This document shows positions 48,414-58,519 of a stretch of 64,000 nucleotides of DNA, one piece after another (within the stretch, counting starts at the first letter, position 1; every line of letters begins with the position of its first letter). The stretch spans positions 50,860,501-50,924,500 of the forward strand of contig CP142452.1 in assembly GCA_038049695.1 (NCBI GenBank), in the 5' to 3' direction. This DNA is from Cinnamomum chago. Taxonomy: Eukaryota > Streptophyta > Magnoliopsida > Laurales > Lauraceae. The notes beneath the pieces were generated by a model, which did not search any database, was not told the DNA's origin, and saw nothing but the letters and a program-made list of their open reading frames with translations. The translations under genes and the position numbers were made by a program.

Positions 48414-51400
48414 TCATAATTCCATATCAGAATCAATATCAAGGTCGGACTGATCAGTTTCCTCTTCATTTATATACTCTGCCAATGTTTCGTCCTCGTC
48501 ACCACCATCATCGGCAATTGGCTCATCACCATCAGCTGTTGGTTCATTATCCTCATGGATGATATCTGGTTCAATGTCATCCTGGGTGTAACAAAAGGAA
48601 AAATCCTCAGCAACAGATACTGAGACAGTTTCAATGGCTTCTTCTTGTTGGTACGCCTCGTTTATCACATTTGGCTCTTTTTCTTCATCTCGCTCTTGTA
48701 CATCCCAAACACCTCGATGCTTGACTTATTCCACGACATTCCAATTTGGGCCTAATTTCGTATCATTGACATAGAACACTTGATTTACCTGATTTGGCAA
48801 GACAAAGGGATCCTCTTCATACCACCGATCCCTAATGTAAATGCTTGTGACATGTGCATCGATATAAATTTTCGATTTATGACCAGTATTATACCATTCA
48901 CATTTGAACAAAACAACATCAGAACCATTGATATATGACAATTCAAAAATGTTGGTCACGTAAACGAAAAAATCAATGTTTTCCTCATTGTGGTCCCCTT
49001 CGACGACCACCTCGCTATTCTGGCTCTTGTGACGGTCGTCGCAGTCTTTGGTGACGAGCCGGACACCATTAACCCTACAACTCGAGTATTGATGCACCAA
49101 ACAATTAGGACCATTTGCTAATGCCCACAATGCATCTGTTGCTTCTGGAGACCCTTGAGATCTGAGTTGGTTTATCTGCATTAGTTTCTTAAAATTAGTT
49201 CAAATTGGATTTACCTATATAGAGTTGATAACATTTATTCGGCATGTATTATACGTACATGATCTCTAAACCATCCAGAAAACTCTTCCCGTTGTAAATT
49301 GGTGATGTTGCGTCCCCGGGGCTCATTCATTTGCCTCTTATGCTCCCTACTCAGGGTATTAGTGACACATAATTAGTGTGACATATAGGAAGATCAGAAA
49401 GTTTACATGTAATGCATATAATTAGTTAAACGGAACCACTTACTCTGGATAAGGTATGACTTCGGGAGTATTATATAACACAAACCAATGGGCCATGTTG
49501 CGTTCCCTATCGGGCACATTAGGAGCCCTCGTGCTAGGTGAAAAGGGCCAGACGCGTTGGGTGAACACACCCAACTCTGGGCCTCGTTCCTCCTCATCAT
49601 CATTCTGTTCTTCAGGAACTTCTCCTTTTAAGTACATCTTCATAAAATTAACACTCTCTTTGGCAATAAATGCCTCGGCGATTGAACCTTCTGGCCGAGC
49701 TCGGTTGGTAACGTAGCCCTTCAGTGTTCCGAGAAACCTTCAAACACATGAATCAATATCAAGATAAAAAAAATGAAATACGATACTAATCAACAATTTA
49801 AAGAATGGTAAACACAATCATCTCTCGATTGGATACATCCATCGATATTGCACCGGTCCAGCGAGCATAGCCTCACGCGGTAAGTGAACCGCCAAATGGA
49901 CCATAACATCAAAGAATGCCGGAGGAAAAATCCTTTCCAACTTACACAGTATGAGGACTATCTTATTTTCCAATTCTTCCAAGTGACTCCGCTTCAAAGT
50001 CTTTGAGCAAATGTTCTCGAAAAAGCAACCCAGCTCAAATAGTGTTGTGCATATCTCTTTGCTTATGTACCCACGCATACCAATTGGAAAAAGACGTTGC
50101 AGTAGAACATGGCAGTCATGGCTTTTCAAGCCCACTAATCTCCCATTCTTTGAGGTCACACACCTCGAGAGATTCGCAGCATAGCCATCTGGGTACTTGA
50201 TCGATTTCAAATATTGATAAAAACCATCTTTCTCCTTCGGGCATAATGTGTAAGACGCACGAGGCTTCTCTTGTGTTCCATTGCTTCTATTGCATAAATG
50301 CAATTCTGGCCTAATGTTCATATCTGCCAAATCCTGACGTGCATACTCTGTGTCCTTGCTCTTCTTGTCTAAGCCCACCATTGTACAGAGGTGACTCTCA
50401 CATATATTCTTCTCTACGTGCATAACATCAATGTTGTGTCGAAGCTTTAGATTCTTAAAGTATGGTAGCTCATAAAAAATGATTTTCTTTGTCCAGTTCA
50501 ATTCTTCAGAGTCACGTGGTCTTTTATTGTTGTTAGAGTGCTTCCCAAACCTTATATCTGGAAGCCGCTCCAATTGTGCTTATACTTTCTCCACCGGTGG
50601 TAACTCCAATGACGTCACTCGATTCTCTACCTTTCCGTTAAAGTCCTTACTACGTCGCCAAGTGTGCCGCTTAGGCAAGAAAGCTCTATGGTCCGTGTAA
50701 CCAATCTTTCTTCTCAACCTAATCGATAAGGAATCTTCATTACAAATGGGACAAGCCTTGTAGCCTTTGGTACTCCACCCAGACAAGTTACCATATGCAG
50801 GGAAGTCGTTTATGGTCCACAACACAGCCGGCGCAATTTAAAGCTCTCTTTGCTAGAGGCATCGTAAGTTGCGACACCATTCTCCCATAACTCCTTTAAC
50901 TCATCAATCAAGGGTTGAAGATAAACATCAATATCATTACCAGGTTGATGCGGTCCAGGAATAAGCAATGACATCATGAAGAATGACTCCTTCATGCACA
51001 TCCATGGTGGCAAGTTGTACGGCATAAGTATGATAGGCCACATACTGTAAGACGTGCTCATGTCCCCGAAAGGGTTGAACCCATTAGAGGCTAGCCCCAG
51101 CCTTATATTACGGGCCTCCCCTGCAAAATCCGGATGTTCCTGATCAAGACCCTTCCATTCCTCACAATCGGCTGGATGCCTACATATCCCGTCATCTTTG
51201 CGTTTATCACTGTGCCATCTCATGTGTGTGGCAGTCTTTCTGGACATGTAAAGTCTCTGCAACCTTGGTATCAACGGGAAGTATTGTAAAACCTTATGCG
51301 GGATCTTCTTTCCCTTCCCATTATTTAGTTTGTATCTGGACTCCCCGCATACTGGGCATTTTTCTAAATCTATGTTCTCCTTCCAAAACAAGGCGCAATC

Positions 51401-52054
51401 ATTATGACAAGCATCAATGTGCTCATAGCCCAATCCCAAATCACGCAGTATCTTCTTCGCTGCATAAATTGAACCTGGAACCAAATTACCGTCTAGCAGG
51501 AGTGCTTTCTGTATCTGCATCACATTGTTGAATGATTTGTTGCTCCACTTTCCCTCCACCTTTTGCTCCATCATCTTAATGACAAAATCTAGAAGAGTGT
51601 TGTTTGGAGAGCAACCCGGGTACAGAGGGCGCTGAGATGCATCCGGCATCCTTTCAAAGTGACGCATTGCGTTACTATGGATGGCCTCAGCGTTAGTGTA
51701 AGTTCCCATGTAATGGTCTTCCATCATTTCTTGATATTCATTCAGATCCTCATAATCACTATCACCCCCATGTTCTGATTCGACAACGTTATCCACATGA
51801 GTTGTTATCTCTCCGTGGTAAATCCAGATCTTGTAGGATGCTAGCATACCCCAACGGCAAATATGAAAGTTCACAGTTTCGTAGTCATACTGGCGATTGT
51901 TCTTGCAAACCCTACATGGGCACCAAATTTCTGTAGCATCCCCAGCATTCGCCTTTGAAAATTCAATAAATGACTTCACCCCGTCACGATACTCCCGAAC
52001 CATTCTGATCACCATGCGATCTGGACTATCCAGTGTCGTCCAAGTCTTGTCCAT
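48414..52054 (-). pseudogene. CACTA transposase (TNPD), minus-strand copy
   Basis: Starts MDKTWTTLDSPD at 52054, with the N-terminal cysteine domain (CPCRVCKNN), Transposase_21 region (LPPWMCMKESFFMMSLLIPG), HNIDVMHVEKN and HLAVHLPREAML of the DUF4218-like region, and then three further exons ending SDMEL at 48414. Lesions: a frameshift near 50826, TAA about 50580, TAA about 48729. Position-by-position comparison with the plus copy (24705-43850) shows their lesions are independent, so both derive from a common intact ancestor and neither copied the other after decay. Confidence 0.92.
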
Positions 52055-52506
52055 ATCTTAAAACTGGATAATCAATAAGCTAATCACATTATTAAAGAGA
52101 GAACACACAAACACATGTACTTATGATAATGAATACAATCAATCATAGATCATAATTATTATCACCAATGTTTGTAAGTCTTCAATGTTACTAAATACTA
52201 TGGTCTGTTCATGTTGTGGAACAAATATGGATTTCCAACTCAAATTAAACAAATTAAACAACATACTAGGGTATATGCAAACCACATCCATACTAGTTAA
52301 TCAACATAATATATGAGAAATATATCAACAAGAACAACATCTAGCATAATTACTTCTAGCATAATCCAACCTATAATCAGGGTGGCCGCCACGGTTTCAG
52401 ACACCAACCTATAATATTGCTTGTGTAGATGAGTTTGACTGCCACATGGAAAGTAGAGCCCTTTTTAAAGGCATACAAAATACAACTTTTACACTATTAA
52501 GATATT
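52055..52506. other. Upstream region of minus-strand CACTA transposase
   Basis: About 100 bp next to the ATG match the upstream region of the plus copy; beyond that I see no homology. A block at 52411-52470 recurs at 63259-63318. No gene. Confidence 0.6.
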
Positions 52507-53003
52507 TGTTAGGTATTTTGTTTTTGCAATTTGGTGGATGCATTTGCATATTGGCATCATTTGAATTCACACACATGCATTGATTTAAAATATCTTGAAA
52601 TCTAGTTTTATACATGCATTAGTTTTTAGTTTTGGAAAAGTTTTTGGTTTATGCATGTTTTGGTTCGAATCTTGGATGCATTGGTTTTAGAACCCAAACT
52701 CTTTTTGAAAACCTATTTCCTTGTGCTCTACATTTGGAAAATCATGTTAGGTATTTAGGTTTGAGGTTTGCATACTTTCAGCACCCTTTAGAATCAGTTT
52801 TGTATGCAATTTCATTTGAAAAGAGTTTTTCTCAAATCAAGCTAGCCTATGGTTTAAAGTTTTGAATCTTTTTAGGCTTTGTGTGTTTCATGTTTTTAAA
52901 TGTTTTAAAACATGTTTTTAAGCTTGGTTTAGTGACCCACAAAATTCCACAAAGAAAACCTTCATCTTGCTAAAATTGGAATTTTTGGGTTCCCGGCAGT
53001 GTC

Positions 53004-53136
53004 GCCGGTCGACCGGCGCAGAGGTCCCGGTCGACCGGGAACACTGCAGCAGGAATTTTCCTGGCGCCCCAACGGTCAGAATTATGACCGTTGTGCTTGG
53101 CCGGTTAACCGGCCTGTCATGGCCGGTCAACCGGCC
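53004..53136. repeat. Palindrome island in gag-only element LTR
   Basis: Perfect palindromes GCCGGTCGACCGGC (53004-53017), CCCGGTCGACCGGG (53026-53039) and GGCCGGTTAACCGGCC (53099-53114), plus one with a single change (53121-53136). An identical set lies in the second LTR 6013 bp further on. Confidence 0.93.
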
Positions 53137-53967
53137 AAACTAGCCGTTGGGCAGTTTTTGGTATTTAAATGAGCTCTATCCTTTGTCTTTGGTTGGAGAT
53201 TTTGAAACCCTCTTTGAGGAGCTTTGAGAGAAGACAAAGGGGATGATCTAAGAGACATCAAAGGGTCATTAAGTGAAGCTTAAGCTTGGATCAACTAAGT
53301 TAAATCTCCAAGTAAGTTTTACTTTTATTAATCATTTGTTATGTGCTTTATTTGAATCTTTGGAAAATGATTTCAAGCATGATAACAATGATGTGTTGAA
53401 TCCTTTCTTCCCTCCATCTTTGATATTCAAGATTGGATTCATCACTTTGATTTCAACCCAAGTTTTGTTTTAAACTTTCTTAATCATGCTTAGCTATAAA
53501 TCTTTGATTTCTTTCATTGCATGATTTTTTGTCTTGGTTGAAACTTGCTTGTTGTTTTCATTCTTTTTAACATTAGTAAAATCTATTGGTTTTGAAAACA
53601 ACATGCACATGCATCACATGTTCTAAATTAGTCATTTTCATACAACTTGTTAGTCCTTGATTTTCATGTCATAAACAAGTTGAATTTCATACATGTGATT
53701 TGCATAAGACTTCAATCAAATCTTTTATGAGCTTTAAACTTTGAAATGCCTTGAGCATACATTTGAATAAGCCTTATTTTTAAACTTGATTGAAGTCATC
53801 ACACACACACATCATGAGCATACACTTTTGCATACATAGAGTGTTTGTGTGAGTTAGTTTTAATTTTCATATCCGCCTATTTAGAGGCAAATTAAATTGA
53901 GCTTAAATTGTATCTCTTGGAGTGTTCTTTTGTGAAGACACTTTCTTTGAGAAATCTTGATTTGTAA

Positions 53968-54130
53968 AGGTTATTGCTTAGCCTTGAAAAGCACATTGTA
54001 AGGTTGTTGTTTAGCCTTTGAAAAGCAACATTGTAAAGGTTATTGCTTAGCCTTGAAAAGCACATTGTAAGGTTGTTGTTTAGCCTTTGAAAAGCAACAT
54101 TGTATAGGTTATTGCTTAGCCTTTGAAAAA
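53968..54130. repeat. Tandem repeat of alternating ~34-bp units in LTR
   Basis: Five units of the type GGTTATTGCTTAGCCTTGAA alternate with a variant GGTTGTTGTTTAGCCTTTGAA; spacing is 33-35 bp. The array lies 50-200 bp upstream of the TATA-like box, so it may act as an enhancer. A duplicate is at 59981-60143. Confidence 0.85.
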
Positions 54131-54179
54131 GCATAAATAGTGGAAATCCGGTGGGGTGTTGGATTCACAAGCCGGTAGT

Positions 54180-54222
54180 GGATGTAGGCACGTTGGCCGA
54201 ACCACTATAAATATTGTGTAGT
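54180..54222 (+). promoter_or_regulatory. Probable LTR promoter of gag-only element
   Basis: GGATGTAGGCACGTTGGCC followed by CGAACCACTATAAATA. As I recall, a block of this kind before the TATA box is typical of SIRE/Maximus LTRs. Duplicate 6013 bp downstream. Confidence 0.55.
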
Positions 54223-54398
54223 GGTGATTGCTATGTGGTGATTGATTTTGTTTAGCTTCCGCATATTGTTTGATTATTCATCACATGTGACTAGTTTATG
54301 CTAAGAATTTAAAATTGGTTTAAATTGGTCATAGTTGTAGCACACCCTATTCACCCCCCCCCCCCCCTCTAGGGTTAGGATCCTCGTGGACTTTCAAT

Positions 54399-54410
54399 TG
54401 GTATCAGAGA
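54399..54410 (+). other. Primer binding site of gag-only element
   Basis: TGGTATCAGAGA two bases after the LTR; matches tRNA-iMet except for the last base. Confidence 0.9.
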
Positions 54411-54489
54411 CAAGTGCTCTAATCCCTTAGGATCAAGTGTTTGGAACTCTTGATTAGGTGTAAAAACCTAGAGTTAAAACCCTAGAGTT

Positions 54490-56058
54490 GTGCTTTTTAT
54501 GAAAATCATTAGAATGGACTCCACTATGCTAGACTTAGTAGATTCTTCTAGACCCCTCATTCTTCCTTCTATTGGAGATTCCATCATTCAATTAAAAGAA
54601 TCTCAAATTGAATTAAAAGAAGAAGAAATTAAAGAAAATGAAGAAGATCTTCAACAAGCCTTTGAGGAATTATATGAATTATCCTTAAAGACTGAAAAGA
54701 GAAACAAAAAGTTAAGAGAAGAATCTAAAAGACTAAACCAAGAATTAGACTCTTCTAAAAATGAACTTAGAGAAAAAGATGAATTTATAAATTGTGTAGA
54801 ATCTAAGTTCATGATCTCTTTAAATAATCTATCTAACATTCAAGATGAACTAAGAGAATTAAAGATGGATTATGATAATGTCAATAAGGAAAATTTAATT
54901 CTAAGAGATCAAATAAAAAGGCAAGATAAAGACTCTAACAATCTTGAATCTAAATTGACTATCTCTAAGGAAAATTTATCAAATGCTCAAGATGAATTAA
55001 ATGAGATTAAGATAAATTGTGATGAGTTTAAAAATGAAAATTTAAACCTAAGAGATACAATTAAAAAACAAGATAAAGACTTTAACAACTTAGAAGCCAA
55101 GTTGATTAAAAGTAAGTTAAAATCACAAGAACTTGGATCTAATATTGTTAATGAACTTAAACATGAATTAAAACTTGCCAATGAAGAGCTAAGCAAATAT
55201 AAGGAAATTGAATATGAACTTTCAAAAGTTAAAAATGAAAATTCAATCCTTATAACCAAAGTCACTCAACTTGAAAACAATAAACAAAAGTATGAGTGCA
55301 AGTTTACCCAAAGTGAAGAGAAACTTGAAAAATTATTCAAATTGGGTAAATCTCATGGAGATAGGACGGGTCTTGGTTTTAATAGGAATATGACATATGA
55401 CCCTAAATTCACCAACACTTTTGTGAAAGGTGAGTCCTCATTCTCTAGCACTCTTTCTCCTTTGCCCAAAACCAAATGTAATTTTTGTGGCATTGAAGGA
55501 CATTTTAGGTTTGAGTGCAAACTAAGGAAGAGAAGCCATGTGTCTAAACCCATCTTTGAACTCAAAAATGGAAAATCAAACTTGAAGGGTAAGACACTAA
55601 AAACCAAGGAAGACTCCATAAAGCTTAAACAAGTGAAACCAATTAACAAGGAGTCTCCCAAGATAGATTCTAAAAAGATTAAACAAGTTAAACCAAAAAT
55701 CAAAGAATCTATTAACAAAAAGCTTCTCAACCTACCTCCCTTAAGTCAAAACATAAAAGAACTTTTGAAGAAATTTACAAAGTTAAATCTAAATTTCAAA
55801 AGTCAAGTAAAGGGAGAAAGTAAGAAGAAAAGAAAAGTGAAGCAATCCCCTAAGAATCAAACTCACCAACTTCAAAAGACTAATCACCATTCTAAGCCAA
55901 ATTTAGTAAAATCTAAATATCATGGTGATAAGTTTAAATTGAAAATTTATCAAGTTAAATCTCCTATAGTTGGTGAGAAGTCCAAAATAGACCTCAAAGT
56001 TCAACCCTCTCAAGACCTTAGGTGGATTCCCAAAGTCATTTACCTAGACAAACCTTAG
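54490..56058 (+). CDS. Gag-like protein of SIRE-type element, intact ORF
   Basis: A 522-codon open frame; the start could also be the third methionine (MDSTMLDLVD, 54514). Residues about 30-290 are a lysine/glutamate/asparagine-rich coiled coil with repeated NLSN(A/I)QDEL and NLRDxIKxQDKD segments. A single CCHC knuckle (CNFCGIEGHFRFEC) starts at residue 330. A strongly basic tail (lysine-rich, VKPIxKES repeated) follows, and the end reads RWIPKVIYLDKP. In SIRE/Maximus elements a W(I/V)PK segment leads into protease, but here the frame stops five codons later. The product is expected to bind RNA and form particles. Protease and polymerase must come in trans from a related autonomous element. 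It is the only substantial undamaged element-encoded ORF complete in this window. Confidence 0.88.
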   Translation: MLFMKIIRMDSTMLDLVDSSRPLILPSIGDSIIQLKESQIELKEEEIKENEEDLQQAFEELYELSLKTEKRNKKLREESKRLNQELDSSKNELREKDEFINCVESKFMISLNNLSNIQDELRELKMDYDNVNKENLILRDQIKRQDKDSNNLESKLTISKENLSNAQDELNEIKINCDEFKNENLNLRDTIKKQDKDFNNLEAKLIKSKLKSQELGSNIVNELKHELKLANEELSKYKEIEYELSKVKNENSILITKVTQLENNKQKYECKFTQSEEKLEKLFKLGKSHGDRTGLGFNRNMTYDPKFTNTFVKGESSFSSTLSPLPKTKCNFCGIEGHFRFECKLRKRSHVSKPIFELKNGKSNLKGKTLKTKEDSIKLKQVKPINKESPKIDSKKIKQVKPKIKESINKKLLNLPPLSQNIKELLKKFTKLNLNFKSQVKGESKKKRKVKQSPKNQTHQLQKTNHHSKPNLVKSKYHGDKFKLKIYQVKSPIVGEKSKIDLKVQPSQDLRWIPKVIYLDKP

Positions 56059-58057
56059 GGCCTTGAACCTCATTGACCAACCTATACTTTATAATTTAAA
56101 TCCTTTTGTTGGTCATGTTGCATTTGCATTTTGCTTCTATATAGTTACATCTATTTAAATGCAATGTTTATTTGTGATCAATTGATTTTGTCTTCATGCA
56201 CCATTCTAGTTACATATCATGGTTTTCAAAATCTTTTGATTATAATTTCATCATGTTTGATTTGCTTTTTGCACTCATATGTCTTGCATTGCATTTCTTT
56301 ACATGATTAATTGATTGTGATTTTAAAAGCTTTCATAGCTAATTTATTCATGATCAATTGTTGTTGAATCATTTGTGTAGATGTCATAGTTAGATTTTTT
56401 GAACAAATGATTTGAATCAATTCAAGTTTTTCCATGGATTCGTAAGTTATATTTCCATATGGAAAATCATTGTTTTGAAAAATCAACTTGTATGTGTTTC
56501 AATTAAGTTATATCTTTTAAAATACAATGTTGAAAATTGATCTTCAAAATCATTCTTTTTATGCTCATTGTTGGATTTTGTTTTTCAAAATGATTTGAAG
56601 ATTGTATGATTGGAAATGCTCTATAACATCATTAGTTATAATCATCAAAGCATGTTCCATGATTATCATTTCCTTTTCTTTTGGTTTCATTATCTTAGAA
56701 TTGGAAATGTATGTTGTTTGCATCTTTGCTTATTTAGTTATTCTTTTTATATGCAAATGACTATTGGTTCCATGTATGGTTGTGATCTTAGTTATACTTG
56801 TAGAAACCATACTAGAACCCAAATCCATCCTCTATGCCTTATAGTCATATCTTTATGGATGGTTATGATGTTGATTCATGTAGATTTTCTTGATGTCATC
56901 CTTATACATGTTTCAACTTCATAAGTAGTGTTCTTAATCATATGAATCTCTTTGAAATCCATTCCTTGCTTTTATGTTGGTTGATGGATATCTTAGTAGT
57001 TGAATTCATATGATTTGGACACTTTGGAAATTGCATGCATTGCCAAGTAATATTCTTTTGCATTGCAATTTACCATTGTTCATCACTATGCTCAATAGTT
57101 ATATCATTAAAAGTGATGAATATGCATTTATGATGCTTGATGGTAGTTTATCACATCCTTGCTTTTACTCATGTTATCACATTCAATTGGTTTCATTTGG
57201 TATAACTTTCCATTGATTTCATATCCAATTGATATCTTATCTTGTGTATGTGATAGACCTTGTGTGCATTGGACTAAACTTGATAAGTAATATGATCATT
57301 CCATGTCACACACCATTAGCATCATAATGCTCATGATTGCCACCTCTTTTGTTCTTAGAGTTTTATCTCATGACCACCATGTTTATGTGTTCATAATAAT
57401 GGTTGGTTATTAGTTGAGGTTGGCTTCATGTTTGAAATTCATTTCATTCATTCTTGCACATTAATAGTCATATTTATTGTTTGAATGAATTGATTTCAAA
57501 ACTTACATAGCATATGATTTTCATTAGTTATATTGATTGATGCTATGTTTGAGTAAACCCCATTGCATCATGGATAGCTCTTATTTGGATTTTTTTTCTA
57601 ATAGTAATATTCTTAAATCCATTTTAGAGTGATTGATTTTATAGTCACATCCTTTAATCTCAATTGATATGTTTGTTTCAATTGATATCCATGATTGCTT
57701 CTCCCATTAGACCTAGCTCTCTTTTGGTAATTTGATCATATTGTGCTTAATAGTTAAATGAATCTAATCTTTTCCTTGAAGTTAACCCTCACTTGGTTAA
57801 ACCATCTACTTCTTGAATCTAATAGTTATATCTTGTCAAAAGCTTGACAAAAGAAGAGAATGGATTGAGGGGGAGTGTAAACCTTCATAGGAAGAATTAG
57901 TTTTGATCAAATTCACCCTTGGAATGCTAATGAGCCCTTAGAGTTAACCTTCATACATGATAGCCTGTTATGTATTTCATTTTCGATTACATTTGTTAAC
58001 AGGTGCTACTAAAGGTATTCTTCTTGTCTCATGTGTGTAGGTACCTTTGCAATTTAA
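56059..58057. other. Non-coding AT-rich filler where pol would be
   Basis: About 2 kb without supportable ORF or pol remnant. A motif close to TAGTTATAT recurs about sixteen times between 56142 and 57830 (see findings). I cannot identify the source of this sequence. Confidence 0.7.
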
Positions 58058-58519
58058 TGTCAAAGGGGGAGAGAGAGTTCAAGTGTGACTCAAAGATCTC
58101 CTACTCTTCAAAGGGGGAGAGAGAGTTCAAGTGTGACTCAAAGATCTCCTACTCTTCAAAGGGGGAGAGAGTTCGAGAGTTCAAGTACTCGAAGATCTCC
58201 TATCCATCAAAGGGGGAGAAAGCCTTCAAGTTCTCTCGAGGAAGAGAGAGGCATGGTCAAAGGGGGAGAGCAAATAGAAGAAAGAAAGCTTGGAGCTAAA
58301 GAAGATGCTTGGCCAAAGAGAGGAAGATGAAAAGAAAGCTTGAAGAATGATCAAGCTCCAAGCATCAAGAAGATTGAAGAAAAGAGCCCAAGAGCCCAAG
58401 CTAAGAGAAGGAGCATCCAAGAAGAAGATTTCAAGACTTGTCCAGCTGAGGAGGAGCTGAAGACAGAGTGTGTAATTTCAATGATGAGTAAGTTGCCATC
58501 AAATTGCAAAGGGGGAGAT
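58058..58519 (+). repeat. Amplified polypurine-tract-like repeats before 3' LTR
   Basis: CAAAGGGGGAGA occurs at about 58061, 58109, 58157, 58208 and 58258 before the real tract (58507-58519). The first three sit in tandem units of about 48 bp carrying GAGTTCAAGTGTGACTC and AAGATCTCCTACTC. Confidence 0.9.
58507..58519 (+). other. Polypurine tract of gag-only element
   Basis: CAAAGGGGGAGAT directly before TGTTAGG of the 3' LTR. Confidence 0.92.

Larger units (their letters stand above)
45446..52506 (-). mobile_element. CACTA (En/Spm) transposon, minus-strand copy, right end not located
   Basis: Left end CACTACAACAAATT at 45446, a typical CACTA terminus; the 3 bp before it (AGT) would be the target duplication. 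Subterminal repeats follow, then a TNPA-like gene (48263-46231) and a TNPD transposase (52054-48414), both on the minus strand. No matching right terminus was seen up to 52506, nor after the later insertions up to 64000, so the right limit given is only where the SIRE-like element begins. It is the same family as the plus-strand copy, with corresponding exons in the same order. Confidence 0.88.
52507..54396 (+). repeat. 5' LTR of gag-only element (1890 bp)
   Basis: TGTTAGGTATTTTG...GACTTTCA. Contains a palindrome island (53004-53136), a tandem repeat of about 34-bp units (53968-54130), a promoter-like block at about 54180-54220 (CCGAACCACTATAAATA) and a C14 run at 54354-54367. Confidence 0.96.

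Noticed and set aside
55353-55730. Minus-strand frames opposite the gag of the gag-only element
   Set aside because: Antisense of lysine-rich coding sequence; no independent support.
56059-58057. Possible env-like or pol remnant downstream of gag
   Set aside because: No frame longer than about 100 codons and no RT, integrase or transmembrane-protein motif could be seen on either strand.
58003-58299. 98-codon frame with repeated serine/lysine units before the 3' LTR
   Set aside because: It is the translation of the polypurine-tract-like tandem repeats, not a protein gene.
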